Notes under the pieces: model-generated
Told to the model about the DNA's origin: nothing
Database searches by the model: none
Seen by the model: only the letters and a program-made list of their open reading frames with translations
In this document: piece after piece, positions 17,142 to 25,972 of the stretch
Position numbering within the stretch: position 1 is the stretch's first letter
How the letters are laid out: each line of letters opens with the position of its first letter
Translations under genes and position numbers: made by a program
DNA from: Sphaerisporangium perillae
GTDB lineage: Bacteria > Actinomycetota > Actinomycetes > Streptosporangiales > Streptosporangiaceae
Direction: 5' to 3'
Length of the DNA stretch: 64,000 nucleotides
Assembly: GCF_023276435.1 (NCBI RefSeq)
Contig: NZ_JALLPO010000025.1
Location: forward strand, 62,001-126,000

Positions 17142-18374
17142 GTGCGCGTTCTTGTGATTGGATCCGGCGGCCGCGAGCACGCCCTCTGCCGCGCCCTCGG
17201 GCTCGACCCGGCGGTGTCCGAGCTCCACTGTGCTCCAGGAAACGCCGGCATCGCCTCGGTGGCCACCACCCATCCCGTCGTGCCCACCGACCCCGAGCAG
17301 GTCGTGGCGCTGGCCGTACGGCTGGGCGCCGAGCTGGTCGTCGTGGGGCCGGAGGCGCCGCTGGTGGCGGGCGTGGCCGACGCCGTCCGCGCCGCGGGCG
17401 TCCCGTGCTTCGGCCCGTCCAAGGAAGCGGCCCTCATCGAGGGCTCCAAAGCGTTCGCCAAGGACATCATGGTGGCCGCCGGAGTGCCGACGGCCGGAGC
17501 GCGCGTGTGCGTGACGCCGCAAGAGGCCGAAGCGGCGCTGGAGGCGTTCGGCGCGCCGTACGTCGTGAAGGACGACGGGCTGGCGGCCGGCAAGGGCGTC
17601 GTCGTGACCGCGGACCGCGCCGAGGCGCTCGCCCACGCGGCGGCCTGCGAGCGCGTCGTCATCGAGGAGTTCCTCGACGGCCCGGAGGTCTCGCTGTTCG
17701 CCCTGTGCGACGGCACAACCGCCATCGCGCTGCAGCCCGCCCAGGACTTCAAGCGCGCCTACGACGGCGACCAGGGCCCGAACACCGGCGGCATGGGCGC
17801 TTACACGCCGCTGCCGTGGGCGCCGGAGGGCCTCACCGAGCAGGTCATGGCCGAAGTCGTCCTGCCGACCGTCGGCGAGCTCGCGCGGCGCGGCACCCCC
17901 TACACCGGGGTGCTGTACGCCGGGCTGGCCCTGACGCAGGCGGGGCCGAGGGTCATCGAGTTCAACGCCCGGTTCGGCGACCCGGAGGCCCAGGTCGTGC
18001 TCGACCGCCTGGAGACCCCGCTCGCCGGCCTGCTGCACGCCTGCGCGACCGGCGCCCTCGGCGAGGAGCCCGCGCCGCGCTTCCGCGACGGCGCGGCCGT
18101 CACCGTGGTCATCGCCGCGGAGAACTACCCGGCCGACCCCGTCAAGGGTGACCGCATCGAGGGGCTGGACCCGGCCGTGAAGGACGCCTACGTCATCCAC
18201 GCGGGCACCGCGCTCGACGAGGAGGGCCGGGTCGTGTCCGCCGGCGGGCGGGTGCTCAGCGTGGTCGGCACGGGCGCCGACATCGCCTCCGCGCGCGCCG
18301 CCGCGTACGCCCAGGTCGGCCGCATCGCCCTCCGCGGCTCCCACCACCGCTCCGACATCGCCGCCCGCGCCTGA
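17142..18374 (+). CDS. purD: Phosphoribosylamine-glycine ligase (GAR synthetase)
   Basis: 410 residues. Joins phosphoribosylamine and glycine with ATP, second step of purine synthesis. N-terminus [14 protein letters not shown] is diagnostic; the ATP-grasp region contains [14 protein letters not shown] and the substrate motif [14 protein letters not shown], and the metal-binding end [18 protein letters not shown] is the likely leaderless start. The usual purine neighbours are not adjacent. A short CCGGCAG-C-CTGCCGG palindrome (18395-18409) follows the stop and may help termination. Confidence 0.97.
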   Translation: MRVLVIGSGGREHALCRALGLDPAVSELHCAPGNAGIASVATTHPVVPTDPEQVVALAVRLGAELVVVGPEAPLVAGVADAVRAAGVPCFGPSKEAALIEGSKAFAKDIMVAAGVPTAGARVCVTPQEAEAALEAFGAPYVVKDDGLAAGKGVVVTADRAEALAHAAACERVVIEEFLDGPEVSLFALCDGTTAIALQPAQDFKRAYDGDQGPNTGGMGAYTPLPWAPEGLTEQVMAEVVLPTVGELARRGTPYTGVLYAGLALTQAGPRVIEFNARFGDPEAQVVLDRLETPLAGLLHACATGALGEEPAPRFRDGAAVTVVIAAENYPADPVKGDRIEGLDPAVKDAYVIHAGTALDEEGRVVSAGGRVLSVVGTGADIASARAAAYAQVGRIALRGSHHRSDIAARA

Positions 18375-18546
18375 CCCGTACGTCCCTGACCCGACCGGCA
18401 GCCTGCCGGGGGGAACCACGCATCGCTCCTGCGGCGACCAGTGGTCCTGGTCCACGGGCTCGGCGTGACCGATGATCGTGAAACGGTGGCGCGAAGCGGG
18501 AGATCACGGTAAGCCGGGGGGCAGAGGCGACCCCCTGGAGGAGCAC

Positions 18547-19590
18547 ATGGCAGCCGACCCCGCCGTGCGAGCGAGCGAGGCGTCCGGTGACGTCAGCGAG
18601 AAGGACGTGCTGCGCTGGCCCGGCGTGTGGCGCGTGTACATCGCCTCGCGCAGCGAGGAGATCAAGGCGGACGCCGACCGATGCCTGGGCGCGCGTGCGC
18701 ACGAGCCGGGCCTCGAAGCGCTGCACGCGTCGATCGGACGCCAGCTCGCGACGGCCGCGAGGTACGCCAAGGAGCGGCAGGGATGGCGGCGCTGGCTGAC
18801 CGGGCAGGCCATCGAGGGCGCCTGGTCCAACATCTACGGCGCGACCATCCTGCTCTACGGGCTGCTCCCGGCGAGCGAGCTGAACGCCCGCGCCCCCGAG
18901 GTGCTCGCTACCGGCCGCGCGTACCTGCATGCCGACGACGCCCGGCTCACCCAGCTCGCCGCGCGCACCACCGCGGGCGACATCGACGAGCGGGACCGGT
19001 CGTTGCTGCAGTCGGTGCTGAGGGCCGCCTACAGCGCGGCCTCGATCGAGAGCAGCCGGGTGCGCAGCTTCCGCAACCTGCTCCTCGGCGGCGTGGGCCT
19101 CCTCACGCTGATCGTGGCGGGCCTGGTGACCATCGGCGCGGTCTGGCCGTACGCGATCCCGATGTGCGGCAACGGCACCCTGCTGGCGAGCTTCGGGCCA
19201 CGCGGCGACCAGGTGTGCCCGACCGGTAACGGCTCACCGACGCACGGAGACGTGCCACTGGTCGCGCTCATCGGGATGCTCGGGGCGGCCCTCGCCACCG
19301 CCACCAGCCTGTCGACCCGCTCGGAGCTGTCCACCCGCTACTCGCTCGCGGTCGCGCAGAACCTGCTCAAGGCGCCCGCGGGCGTGGCGACCGCGATCAT
19401 CGGCCTGCTGATCCTCAACTCGGGTTTTGTGCCGGGGTTCGGCGGGCTCAGCTCGCAGACCTCGATCCTGGTGTGGGCGATGGCGTTCGGGTACGCCCAG
19501 CAGGTGGTGACGCGGCTGGTCGACCAGCGTGCCGACACCCTGCTGCACGCGGCATCGCCGAACGTGCCGACGAACCCGGCCGTACGGTGA
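18547..19590 (+). CDS. Multi-pass membrane protein of unknown function
   Basis: 347 residues from ATG 18547, which has GGAGG 5 bases upstream. A soluble helical N-terminal half (about 1-175; EKDVLRWPGVWRVYIASRSEEIKADADRC) precedes about four hydrophobic segments: FRNLLLGGVGLLTLIVAGLV, VALIGMLGAALATATSL, GVATAIIGLLILNSGFVPGF and TSILVWAMAFGYAQQVV. Cysteines at MCGNG and VCPTG in the loop after the first helix could form an external disulfide. No family recognised and no enzymatic motif seen. It follows purD by 172 bases and is probably transcribed separately. Confidence 0.7.
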   Translation: MAADPAVRASEASGDVSEKDVLRWPGVWRVYIASRSEEIKADADRCLGARAHEPGLEALHASIGRQLATAARYAKERQGWRRWLTGQAIEGAWSNIYGATILLYGLLPASELNARAPEVLATGRAYLHADDARLTQLAARTTAGDIDERDRSLLQSVLRAAYSAASIESSRVRSFRNLLLGGVGLLTLIVAGLVTIGAVWPYAIPMCGNGTLLASFGPRGDQVCPTGNGSPTHGDVPLVALIGMLGAALATATSLSTRSELSTRYSLAVAQNLLKAPAGVATAIIGLLILNSGFVPGFGGLSSQTSILVWAMAFGYAQQVVTRLVDQRADTLLHAASPNVPTNPAVR

Positions 19591-19754
19591 ATGATCAGCG
19601 GTTTTCAGGGCAGCTGTGCAGCGTCGAACCAGCCGGAAGTGTGTGACCGCAAACCGGCCGGCCCGGCATCCTGAAAGGGCTACTGTGGGCGGATAACTTT
19701 GCCGCCGTCCGCTTACAAGGCGCGTCATTTCCAGATTTCGAGGAGCCTCATCAT

Positions 19755-21026
19755 ATGGTTCGTTACCGCGTGCGCGGTGGCAACGCCCTGCGCGGAACCG
19801 CCTTCATCCAGGGAGCCAAGAACGCCGTTCTCCCGATGATCGGTGCGGCCCTGCTCGCCGCCGACGGCCGCACGGTCCTGCGCAACGTGCCCATCATCGA
19901 AGACGTCCGGCGGGCCCTGGAGCTCGCCGAGGCCGTGGGCGCCAAGGTGGAGCTCCACGAGGCCGAGCGCACGCTCGTCATCGACGCCTCGCGGCTCACC
20001 AGCCCCGTGCTGCCGGCCGAGATCGCACGGCGCTTCCGCGGGTCGGTGCTCTTCGTCCCCGCCCTGCTGCACCGCCTCGGCGAGGCCATCATCGAGGGCG
20101 TCGGCGGATGCAACCTCGGCAGCCGCAACCTCGACTTCCACTACCTCGGGTACAAGCGGCTCGGCGCCGTGGTGGACGAGGGCGAGAGCGTCATCCACGT
20201 CAAGGCCGCCGGCCTCACCGGCCACCCGCTGTACCTCGACACGCCCTCCCACACGGGCACCGAGAACCTCATCATGGCGGCCGCGCTCGCCAAGGGCACC
20301 ACCGTCATCGAGAACGCCGCGCTGGAGCCCGAGGTCCTCGACGTCATCGAGATGCTCACCAAGATGGGCGCCCGCATCAGCGGCGGCGGCACCGGCTTCA
20401 TCACCGTCGAGGGCGTCGACGAGCTCACCGCCGTGGAGCACCGCGTCATGCCCGACCGGCTCGACGCCGGCGTGTTCGCGATGGCCGCCGCCATCACCGG
20501 CGGCGAGGTCAACCTCGTCGGCGCGTCCCTGGAGCACCTCGGCGTGGTCCGGTGGAAGCTGGAGCAGATGGGCGTCGAGTTCGCCACCGACGGCGCCGTG
20601 CTGAACGTGCGGCGCGACCGGCCGCTGCGTCCGATCAACGTCATCACCGACACCTACCCCGGCTTCGCCACCGACCTGCAGTCACCCATCATGACGGCGG
20701 CCTGCCTGGCGGACGGGGCGAGCTACATCCACGAGCGCATCTTCGACGGCCGCTTCGCGCTCGCGGGCGAGCTCAACAAGATGGGCGCGCACATCGAGGT
20801 CGAGGGCAACCGCGCGGTCGTCCACGGACCGACCCCGCTGACCGGCACCGACGTGACGGCCCACGACCTGCGCTCCGGCATCGCCCTCGTGCTCGCGGGC
20901 CTGGCCGCCGACGGGGAGACCGTCGTCTCCCCCGGCTACCTCATCGACCGCGGCCACCACGACCTCGCGGAGCGCATGAAGGCCCTGGGAGGCGATGTGG
21001 TAAGAGAGATTTCCCCTAGGACGTGA
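19755..21026 (+). CDS. murA: UDP-GlcNAc 1-carboxyvinyltransferase (MurA type)
   Basis: 423 residues, standard length. Transfers enolpyruvate from PEP to UDP-GlcNAc, the first committed step of peptidoglycan synthesis. Landmarks: [19 protein letters not shown] with the GAKN substrate residues, the catalytic loop cysteine at residue 119 in [13 protein letters not shown] (so fosfomycin-sensitive in principle), [10 protein letters not shown] and [17 protein letters not shown]. The Met-Val-Arg start is preceded by GAGGAG-like sequence. Its sequence style differs from what I know of the main actinobacterial MurA, so it could be a second MurA paralog. Confidence 0.87.
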   Translation: MVRYRVRGGNALRGTAFIQGAKNAVLPMIGAALLAADGRTVLRNVPIIEDVRRALELAEAVGAKVELHEAERTLVIDASRLTSPVLPAEIARRFRGSVLFVPALLHRLGEAIIEGVGGCNLGSRNLDFHYLGYKRLGAVVDEGESVIHVKAAGLTGHPLYLDTPSHTGTENLIMAAALAKGTTVIENAALEPEVLDVIEMLTKMGARISGGGTGFITVEGVDELTAVEHRVMPDRLDAGVFAMAAAITGGEVNLVGASLEHLGVVRWKLEQMGVEFATDGAVLNVRRDRPLRPINVITDTYPGFATDLQSPIMTAACLADGASYIHERIFDGRFALAGELNKMGAHIEVEGNRAVVHGPTPLTGTDVTAHDLRSGIALVLAGLAADGETVVSPGYLIDRGHHDLAERMKALGGDVVREISPRT

Positions 21027-21070
21027 CTGAGCTCGTAAACCGCCTCTGACCTGTCCATATGACCATCACC

Positions 21071-21091
21071 CCCATGCCTTACGGGCATGGG
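21071..21091 (+). terminator. Hairpin after murA
   Basis: CCCATGCC and GGCATGGG flank a TTACG loop, 44 bases after the stop. Confidence 0.6.
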
Positions 21092-21348
21092 AGGGCCGCT
21101 TTCCCGCAAATCCGGGCGTGACATTAGTGCCTTGGCGAGCGATCGTTCCAAAGAGGACTAGACCGGATGGGCGACGAACCCTTGCCGGGAACGCCGTGGG
21201 CCGCCTTTCAGGCGGCCTGCTCGGCGCCCCCGGCGAGGCGGACTCGACCTGTGGATTTCGCGAGGAAGCCACGCCGGGCGCCCGCCATGCCGGACAGGCC
21301 GGTTTCGGGGGTCGCGCGGCGGGCGGCCTCCATCAAAGGTATGGCGGG

Positions 21349-22698
21349 ATGGGACGAACATTGGTCGAAAGGGCCGAAGAAACTCCGCGAGGATCACGTG
21401 TGGGCGCGTCGGGCCCGGACCTCACCATCGGGGTGGTGGGGCCTCACGACCTGGTCGAACGCGTGATGCTCATGGGCCACGCGGCGGCCCCGGTTCCGTG
21501 CCGGCTGGTCGCCGCGGCCTACCGCGACGAGCAGGAGGCGGCCGACAAGGTGGTGCGGCTCGGCCCGGGGGTGGACGCGTGCCTGTTCGCCAGCCCCGTG
21601 CCGTACGAGCTGGCCAAGCGTTCCGGCGTGCTGACGATCCCGGCGACGTACGTCCAGCTCGGGGGCCCGGCCCTGACGGCGGCGCTGGCGAGGGCGGCGA
21701 TGGACGAGCGCATCGACCCGCGACGGGTCAGCGTCGATCTGCTGAGCCGCTCGGACGTCGAGGAGGCCTACGCCGACCTCGGCCTGCCCACCGGTGGGGT
21801 GCAGACCCGCGAGGAGCCGGGGGCGACCGGCACCGTCGCGGCCTACCACGAGCGCCTCATCCGTCAGGGCAGCACGACCGGAGCGCTGACCTGCCTCCCT
21901 GCGGTCGCCGACCGGCTGTCCGCGGCCGGCGTGCCGACCGTGCGCGTGCGGCCGACCTCCGCGGCGGTCCGTACGGCGCTGCACACCGCGGCGCTGCTCG
22001 GCGCCCATCACAGGCTGGAGGAGTCGCAGCTCACGGTGGTGCTCATCGAGGTGCCGACGTTACGCGAGCCCGTACGGCGGGCGGCACCTAGGTACTGGCG
22101 TGACGAGCTGCGGCTGTCCCTGCACCGGTTGCTGGTGCAGGAGGCCAACCGGATGAACGCCGCCGTATGGGCGATCGACGACCACAGCTATCTGGTGACG
22201 GCGACGCGCGGCTCCATGGCCGCGGCCACCGATGGCTTCCGGGTCCTGCCCTTCGCCGCGCGCATCCGCGACGAGCTGGGGCTGGCGGTGGAGGTGGGCG
22301 TCGGCATGGGCCGCACCACCCACGACGCCGAGACCCACGCCAGGGCGGCGCTGGCCCGTACGCAGGCGGGCAAGCAGCCGCAGGGGTTCGCCGTGGACCG
22401 CGAGGGCCGCACGCTCGTGCCCGCTCCCCGGATGCCTCCCCAGGCGCCGGGACAGGGCAGGCCGAAGGGCGTCGAGGTGCTGGCGCGGCTGGCCGCGAAG
22501 CTGGAGGGCGGCGACACGATAGTGGACGCGGAGAGTGCCGGGCGGATGCTCGGAGTGACTCCCCGCACGGCTCGGCGGCTGTTGCGCACGCTGGTTGACG
22601 AGGGACTCGCGTGGCCGCTTCCGCCGAATCGCACTCCCCAGCCGGGCCGTCCCCGACAGCTGTACCGCCTCATCGTGGAGAAGCTCGGCCCCCGATGA
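21349..22698 (+). CDS. Multidomain regulator with degenerate cyclase-like domain and HTH
   Basis: 449 residues from ATG 21349; GTG at 21400 (CGAGGA 6 bases upstream) is an equally good start. Three parts are visible: an N-terminal Rossmann-like sensor (TIGVVGPHDLVERVMLMG to about residue 190), a middle domain with the GGDEF/cyclase-like tail LGLAVEVGVGMGRTTHDAETHARAAL but no GGDEF or other intact active-site motif, and a C-terminal winged helix (AGRMLGVTPRTARRLLRTLVDEGLAW). It probably senses a small ligand and binds DNA. I cannot name the ligand. The stop is followed by a strong hairpin, so it is likely a single-gene unit. Confidence 0.65.
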   Translation: MGRTLVERAEETPRGSRVGASGPDLTIGVVGPHDLVERVMLMGHAAAPVPCRLVAAAYRDEQEAADKVVRLGPGVDACLFASPVPYELAKRSGVLTIPATYVQLGGPALTAALARAAMDERIDPRRVSVDLLSRSDVEEAYADLGLPTGGVQTREEPGATGTVAAYHERLIRQGSTTGALTCLPAVADRLSAAGVPTVRVRPTSAAVRTALHTAALLGAHHRLEESQLTVVLIEVPTLREPVRRAAPRYWRDELRLSLHRLLVQEANRMNAAVWAIDDHSYLVTATRGSMAAATDGFRVLPFAARIRDELGLAVEVGVGMGRTTHDAETHARAALARTQAGKQPQGFAVDREGRTLVPAPRMPPQAPGQGRPKGVEVLARLAAKLEGGDTIVDAESAGRMLGVTPRTARRLLRTLVDEGLAWPLPPNRTPQPGRPRQLYRLIVEKLGPR

Positions 22699-22708
22699 AT
22701 CCTTCCCC

Positions 22709-22735
22709 GGGCCGCCCGCGTGGGGCGGGCGGCCC
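22709..22735 (+). terminator. Strong hairpin terminator
   Basis: An 11-bp perfect stem (GGGCCGCCCGC / GCGGGCGGCCC) around GTGGG, starting 10 bases after the regulator stop. Confidence 0.75.
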
Positions 22736-22782
22736 GCGGGCGGCGTCCTGGTTCCGGGATACCGGCGGGGCACCGGGGCGTT

Positions 22783-22974
22783 TGTGGACATCGCACGAGG
22801 TATCCGAAGGTTCGTGACCGCTTCGGCGCGTTTCAGGGGCGTCGGCGGGAGTGTTTTCCACAGGGTGTGGACAACTCCGCCTGATTGGACTTCATGCCAT
22901 TCTCGTGGGCCAGATGCGGAAATGTGATGCGCGGAGCCCCCTTGTCGGCCGAGTTATCCACATGATGTGGACAA
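22783..22974. promoter_or_regulatory. Cluster of DnaA-box-like sites
   Basis: Five 9-mers resemble the TTGTCCACA DnaA box: TGTGGACAT at 22783, TTTTCCACA at 22854, TGTGGACAA at 22866, TTATCCACA at 22954 and TGTGGACAA at 22966. The last four form two inverted pairs, each with a 3-base spacer, and the pairs start exactly 100 bases apart. The region (22699-23060) has no gene and is AT-richer than its surroundings. It could bind DnaA or a regulator using the same palindrome. Confidence 0.55.
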
Positions 22975-23046
22975 ACCTGTGATAGTGCCGCGACCGCTCG
23001 CATCTCAGGGTCTGAAACCCGCGTGTGATATGTCCGGGTAGCCCGA

Positions 23047-23060
23047 TATTGTCATGAGTC
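23047..23060 (+). promoter_or_regulatory. Putative leaderless -10 element
   Basis: TATTGT (23047-23052) precedes the ATG at 23061 by 8 bases; no ribosome site is present. Confidence 0.4.
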
Positions 23061-23999
23061 ATGGGGCAGAACACTCGTGACATCAAGGTATGGGCGGCAC
23101 TCGCGGCGGTGTACGTCGTCTGGGGGTCGACCTACCTCGGGATCAGGCTCACGATCGACACCATCCCCCCGATGCTCAGCGGCGGCCTGCGCTTCATCGC
23201 GGCGGCCCTCATCCTCGGCACCGTGCTCGCGATCCGCAACGGGCCGGCGACCCTGCGGATGACCGGACGGGAGTTCTGCGGCGCAGGGCTGGTCGGCCTG
23301 CTGCTGCTGACCGGGGGCAACGGCATGGTGGCCATCGCCGAGCAGCACATCTCCTCCGGGCTCGCCGCGCTCCTGGTCGCGTCGGTGCCGCTCTGGCTGG
23401 TGGTCTTCCGCGTGCTGGCCCGCGACCGTCCCCATCTGCTGTCGCTGACCGGCGTGCTCATCGGGTTCTGCGGCGTGGCGGGACTCTCGCTCACCGGCGG
23501 CGGATCGTCGAGCCCGCTCAGCATCGTGATCATCCTGATCGGGTCGCTCTCCTGGTCGGCCGGCTCGTTCCTGTCGGGCCGGCTCCCGATGCCCAAGGAC
23601 CCGTTCGTGGCCAGCACGGTGGAGATGGCCGTCGGCGGCGCCGGGCTCCTGGTGGCCGGCACGGCCTTCGGCGAGCGCATGCACCTCGGCACGGTCAGCA
23701 CGAGCTCGTGGCTCGCTCTCGCCTACCTCGTCCTGGTCGGCTCGCTCGTCGGCTTCACCTCCTACATCTGGCTGCTCGGGAACGCGCCGATCTCGCTGGT
23801 GTCCACCTACGCGTACGTCAACCCGGTCGTGGCGGTGCTCCTCGGCGTGCTGGTGCTCGACGAGCGGGTCACCGGGCAGATGGTGGGCGCCGGGCTCATC
23901 ATCGTCGTCGGGGTCGCGCTGGTCGTCTCGACCGAACGCCACGGCCGCCGCCCCGAGACGCGGGCCCCTTCGGGTGAGACGCAACTCAGCCGCACCTGA
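23061..23999 (+). CDS. EamA/DMT-family transporter
   Basis: 312 residues with ten hydrophobic segments in two EamA halves. The first begins VWAALAAVYVVWGSTYLGIR, typical of the drug/metabolite transporter superfamily; the second half ends with the VYAYVNPVVAVLLGVLVLDE-like segment STYAYVNPVVAVLLG followed by LDERVTGQMVGAGLIIVVGV. Probably exports a small metabolite. Start is likely leaderless. The upstream region holds the DnaA-box-like cluster, which may regulate it. Substrate not predictable. Confidence 0.88.
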   Translation: MGQNTRDIKVWAALAAVYVVWGSTYLGIRLTIDTIPPMLSGGLRFIAAALILGTVLAIRNGPATLRMTGREFCGAGLVGLLLLTGGNGMVAIAEQHISSGLAALLVASVPLWLVVFRVLARDRPHLLSLTGVLIGFCGVAGLSLTGGGSSSPLSIVIILIGSLSWSAGSFLSGRLPMPKDPFVASTVEMAVGGAGLLVAGTAFGERMHLGTVSTSSWLALAYLVLVGSLVGFTSYIWLLGNAPISLVSTYAYVNPVVAVLLGVLVLDERVTGQMVGAGLIIVVGVALVVSTERHGRRPETRAPSGETQLSRT

Positions 24000-24120
24000 G
24001 ACGCCCCCAGGCGCCGCCACAGGGCTTCGCACAGGTCGGGACACACGGGGAGACCGGGAGCACACCAGAGGGCTCTGAGGCGGATCAGGACCTCAGAGCA
24101 TGATGGGGCGCGCGGGGTCT

Positions 24121-25182
24121 CTAGCCCTTGATGAAGGCCTCGGCCGCGGCGAGAAAGGTGTCGTTGGCCTCCGGCGAGCCGATGGAGACGCGGGCGCCCT
24201 CGCCGGCGAACGGCCGCACGGCCACGCCGTCGATCGCGCATCGCTCGGCGAAGTCCATCGTGCGCTCGCCGAGCCGCAGCCAGACGAAGTTCGCCTCGGT
24301 GGGCGGAACCTCCCACCCCTGGCCGATCAGCGCCTCGCGGACGCGCGTGCGCTCCTTGACGACCGTCTCCACCCGCTCCAGCAGCTCGTCCTCGGCCGCC
24401 AGGGAGGCGATGGCCGCCGCCTGCGCGATGCTGTTGACGGCGAACGGCACCGTCACCTTGCGCACGGCCGCCGCGACGGGCTCGTGGGCGACGAGGTAAC
24501 CGGCCCGCAGGCCCGCCAGGCCGTAGGCCTTGGAGAAGGTGCGCAGCACGGCGACGTTCGGCCGGTCGGTGTACAGGGCGAGGCCGTCGGGCACGTCGGC
24601 GTCGCGGATGTACTCACGGTAGGCCTCGTCGAGCACCACCAGCACGTCACCGGGGACCTCGTCGAGGAAGGCCGTGAGCTCGGCGGTGCGGTTGACCGTG
24701 CCGGTCGGGTTGTTGGGGTTGCAGACGAGCACCATGCGTGTCTCGGGAGTGATCGCCGCCGCCATCGCCCGCAGGTCGTGGGTCTCGTCCGCCAGGGGCA
24801 CCCGCACGGAGGTCGCCCCGGCCAGGTCGGCGAGCACGGGATAGGCCTCGAAGGAACGCCAGGCGTACACGACCTCGGCCCCGGGCTCGCTCACGGTCTC
24901 GAAGAGCTGCTGGGCGACGGTCACCGAACCGGGGCCGAGCGCGACGTGCTCCGGAGGCACGCCGAGGCGCTCAGCGAGGGCCTCGGTGAGACGCACGCAC
25001 GCGGGATCGGGATAGCGGTGGACCTCCCGCACGGCGGCGGAGATCGCCTCCACCACCGAGGGCAGCGGCTCGTAGGGGCTCTCGTTGGACGACAGCTTGA
25101 ACGACCTGCCGTCGGCGGAGATCACGGACTTGCCCGGCCGGTAGGCGGGCAGCTCATCGAGGATCGGGCGGAAACGCGGCAT
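24121..25182 (-). CDS. hisC: Histidinol-phosphate/aromatic aminotransferase
   Basis: Class II PLP aminotransferase of about 353 residues. Landmarks: [24 protein letters not shown] (cofactor Asn), VLDEAYREY (Asp/Tyr) and [14 protein letters not shown] with the PLP lysine; the C-terminal [14 protein letters not shown] carries the carboxylate Arg. ATG at 25182 is preferred because TAAGGT lies 6 bases before it, the leaderless pattern; ATG at 25188 is the alternative. It stands alone, not in a his operon, so it may be the aromatic-type paralog (Pat). Reaction class is firm. Confidence 0.82.
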   Translation of the reverse strand: MPRFRPILDELPAYRPGKSVISADGRSFKLSSNESPYEPLPSVVEAISAAVREVHRYPDPACVRLTEALAERLGVPPEHVALGPGSVTVAQQLFETVSEPGAEVVYAWRSFEAYPVLADLAGATSVRVPLADETHDLRAMAAAITPETRMVLVCNPNNPTGTVNRTAELTAFLDEVPGDVLVVLDEAYREYIRDADVPDGLALYTDRPNVAVLRTFSKAYGLAGLRAGYLVAHEPVAAAVRKVTVPFAVNSIAQAAAIASLAAEDELLERVETVVKERTRVREALIGQGWEVPPTEANFVWLRLGERTMDFAERCAIDGVAVRPFAGEGARVSIGSPEANDTFLAAAEAFIKG

Positions 25183-25261
25183 GGCCATACCTTATGACGC
25201 GGCGCCGCCCCCCGGTTCGGCGACCGTGCCGCCCTGTGGACGACCTGTACCGTGCGAGCCG

Positions 25262-25933
25262 CTATCCGCCGAGGCGCAGCATGGGAGGGTGGAGCAGCTC
25301 GGCGGGGCCCCGGCGGTACAGCATGGCCGGCCGGCCGCCGTCACGGGTGGTCGTGCGGCCGGTGGGGACCAGGAATCCGTCGGCCTTGGTCACCTTGCGG
25401 TGGAAGTTGCGCGGGTCGAGGGGACGCCCCCAGACGATCTCGTACACCCGGCGCAGATCGGCCACGGTGAACTCCTCCGGGCAGAAGGCGGCGCCCAGCG
25501 AGGTGTACTCCAGCTTGGCGCCGGCCCGCTCGATGCCGTCGAGCACGATGCGGCGGTGGTCGAAGGCCATCACCTGCAGCGAGGACACCGGCTGCCAGCT
25601 CATGTGCGCCTCGGTGGGCGCGGGCAGGTCGGGCGCGAGGCCGAGGTAGGCCACGCTGACCACGCGCTGGCGCGGGTCGCGGTCGGGGTAGCCGTAGGTC
25701 TGGAGCTGCTCCAGGTGGACGGGGGCGCCGGGCAGCCCGGCGCGCTCGGCGAGGACGCGCGCCGCGGCGGCGGGCAGGTCCTCCTCGAGCTGGATGAACC
25801 CCCCGGAGAGCGCCCACCGCCCCTCGTACGGCGGGCGGTCGCGCCGCCAGACGAGCGCGTTGAGCTGCTGGCAGCGGACGGTGAGCACGACGAGATCCAC
25901 ACTGACAGGAATGCGCGGGACCAGCGGGACCAT
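25262..25933 (-). CDS. NrtR-type Nudix transcriptional regulator
   Basis: 223 residues from ATG 25933. N-terminal Nudix fold (about 10-135) with a degenerate Nudix box: GGFIQLEEDLPAAAARVLAERAGL lacks the REUXEE catalytic core, as in NrtR regulators that bind ADP-ribose or related compounds without hydrolysis. The C-terminal part (LRRVYEIVWGRPLDPRNFHRKVTKADGFL) is the characteristic winged helix. TAACGT lies 7 bases before the start and overlaps a palindrome, so the gene is probably autoregulated. NrtR proteins usually control NAD or pentose pathways; no such gene is adjacent here. Confidence 0.85.
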   Translation of the reverse strand: MVPLVPRIPVSVDLVVLTVRCQQLNALVWRRDRPPYEGRWALSGGFIQLEEDLPAAAARVLAERAGLPGAPVHLEQLQTYGYPDRDPRQRVVSVAYLGLAPDLPAPTEAHMSWQPVSSLQVMAFDHRRIVLDGIERAGAKLEYTSLGAAFCPEEFTVADLRRVYEIVWGRPLDPRNFHRKVTKADGFLVPTGRTTTRDGGRPAMLYRRGPAELLHPPMLRLGG

Positions 25934-25941
25934 GGGACGCA

Positions 25942-25957
25942 CGTTACACCGGTAACG
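25942..25957. promoter_or_regulatory. Operator palindrome over the Nudix-regulator promoter
   Basis: CGTTAC-ACCG-GTAACG. Read on the minus strand it contains TAACGT, the likely -10 element 7 bases before the ATG. Overlap of a palindrome with the -10 box fits autorepression. Confidence 0.55.
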
Positions 25958-25972
25958 GAGGGCCGAAGACCG

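Noticed and set aside
22783-22974. Chromosomal replication origin
   Set aside because: Only five box-like sites, and no dnaA, dnaN or other origin genes nearby.
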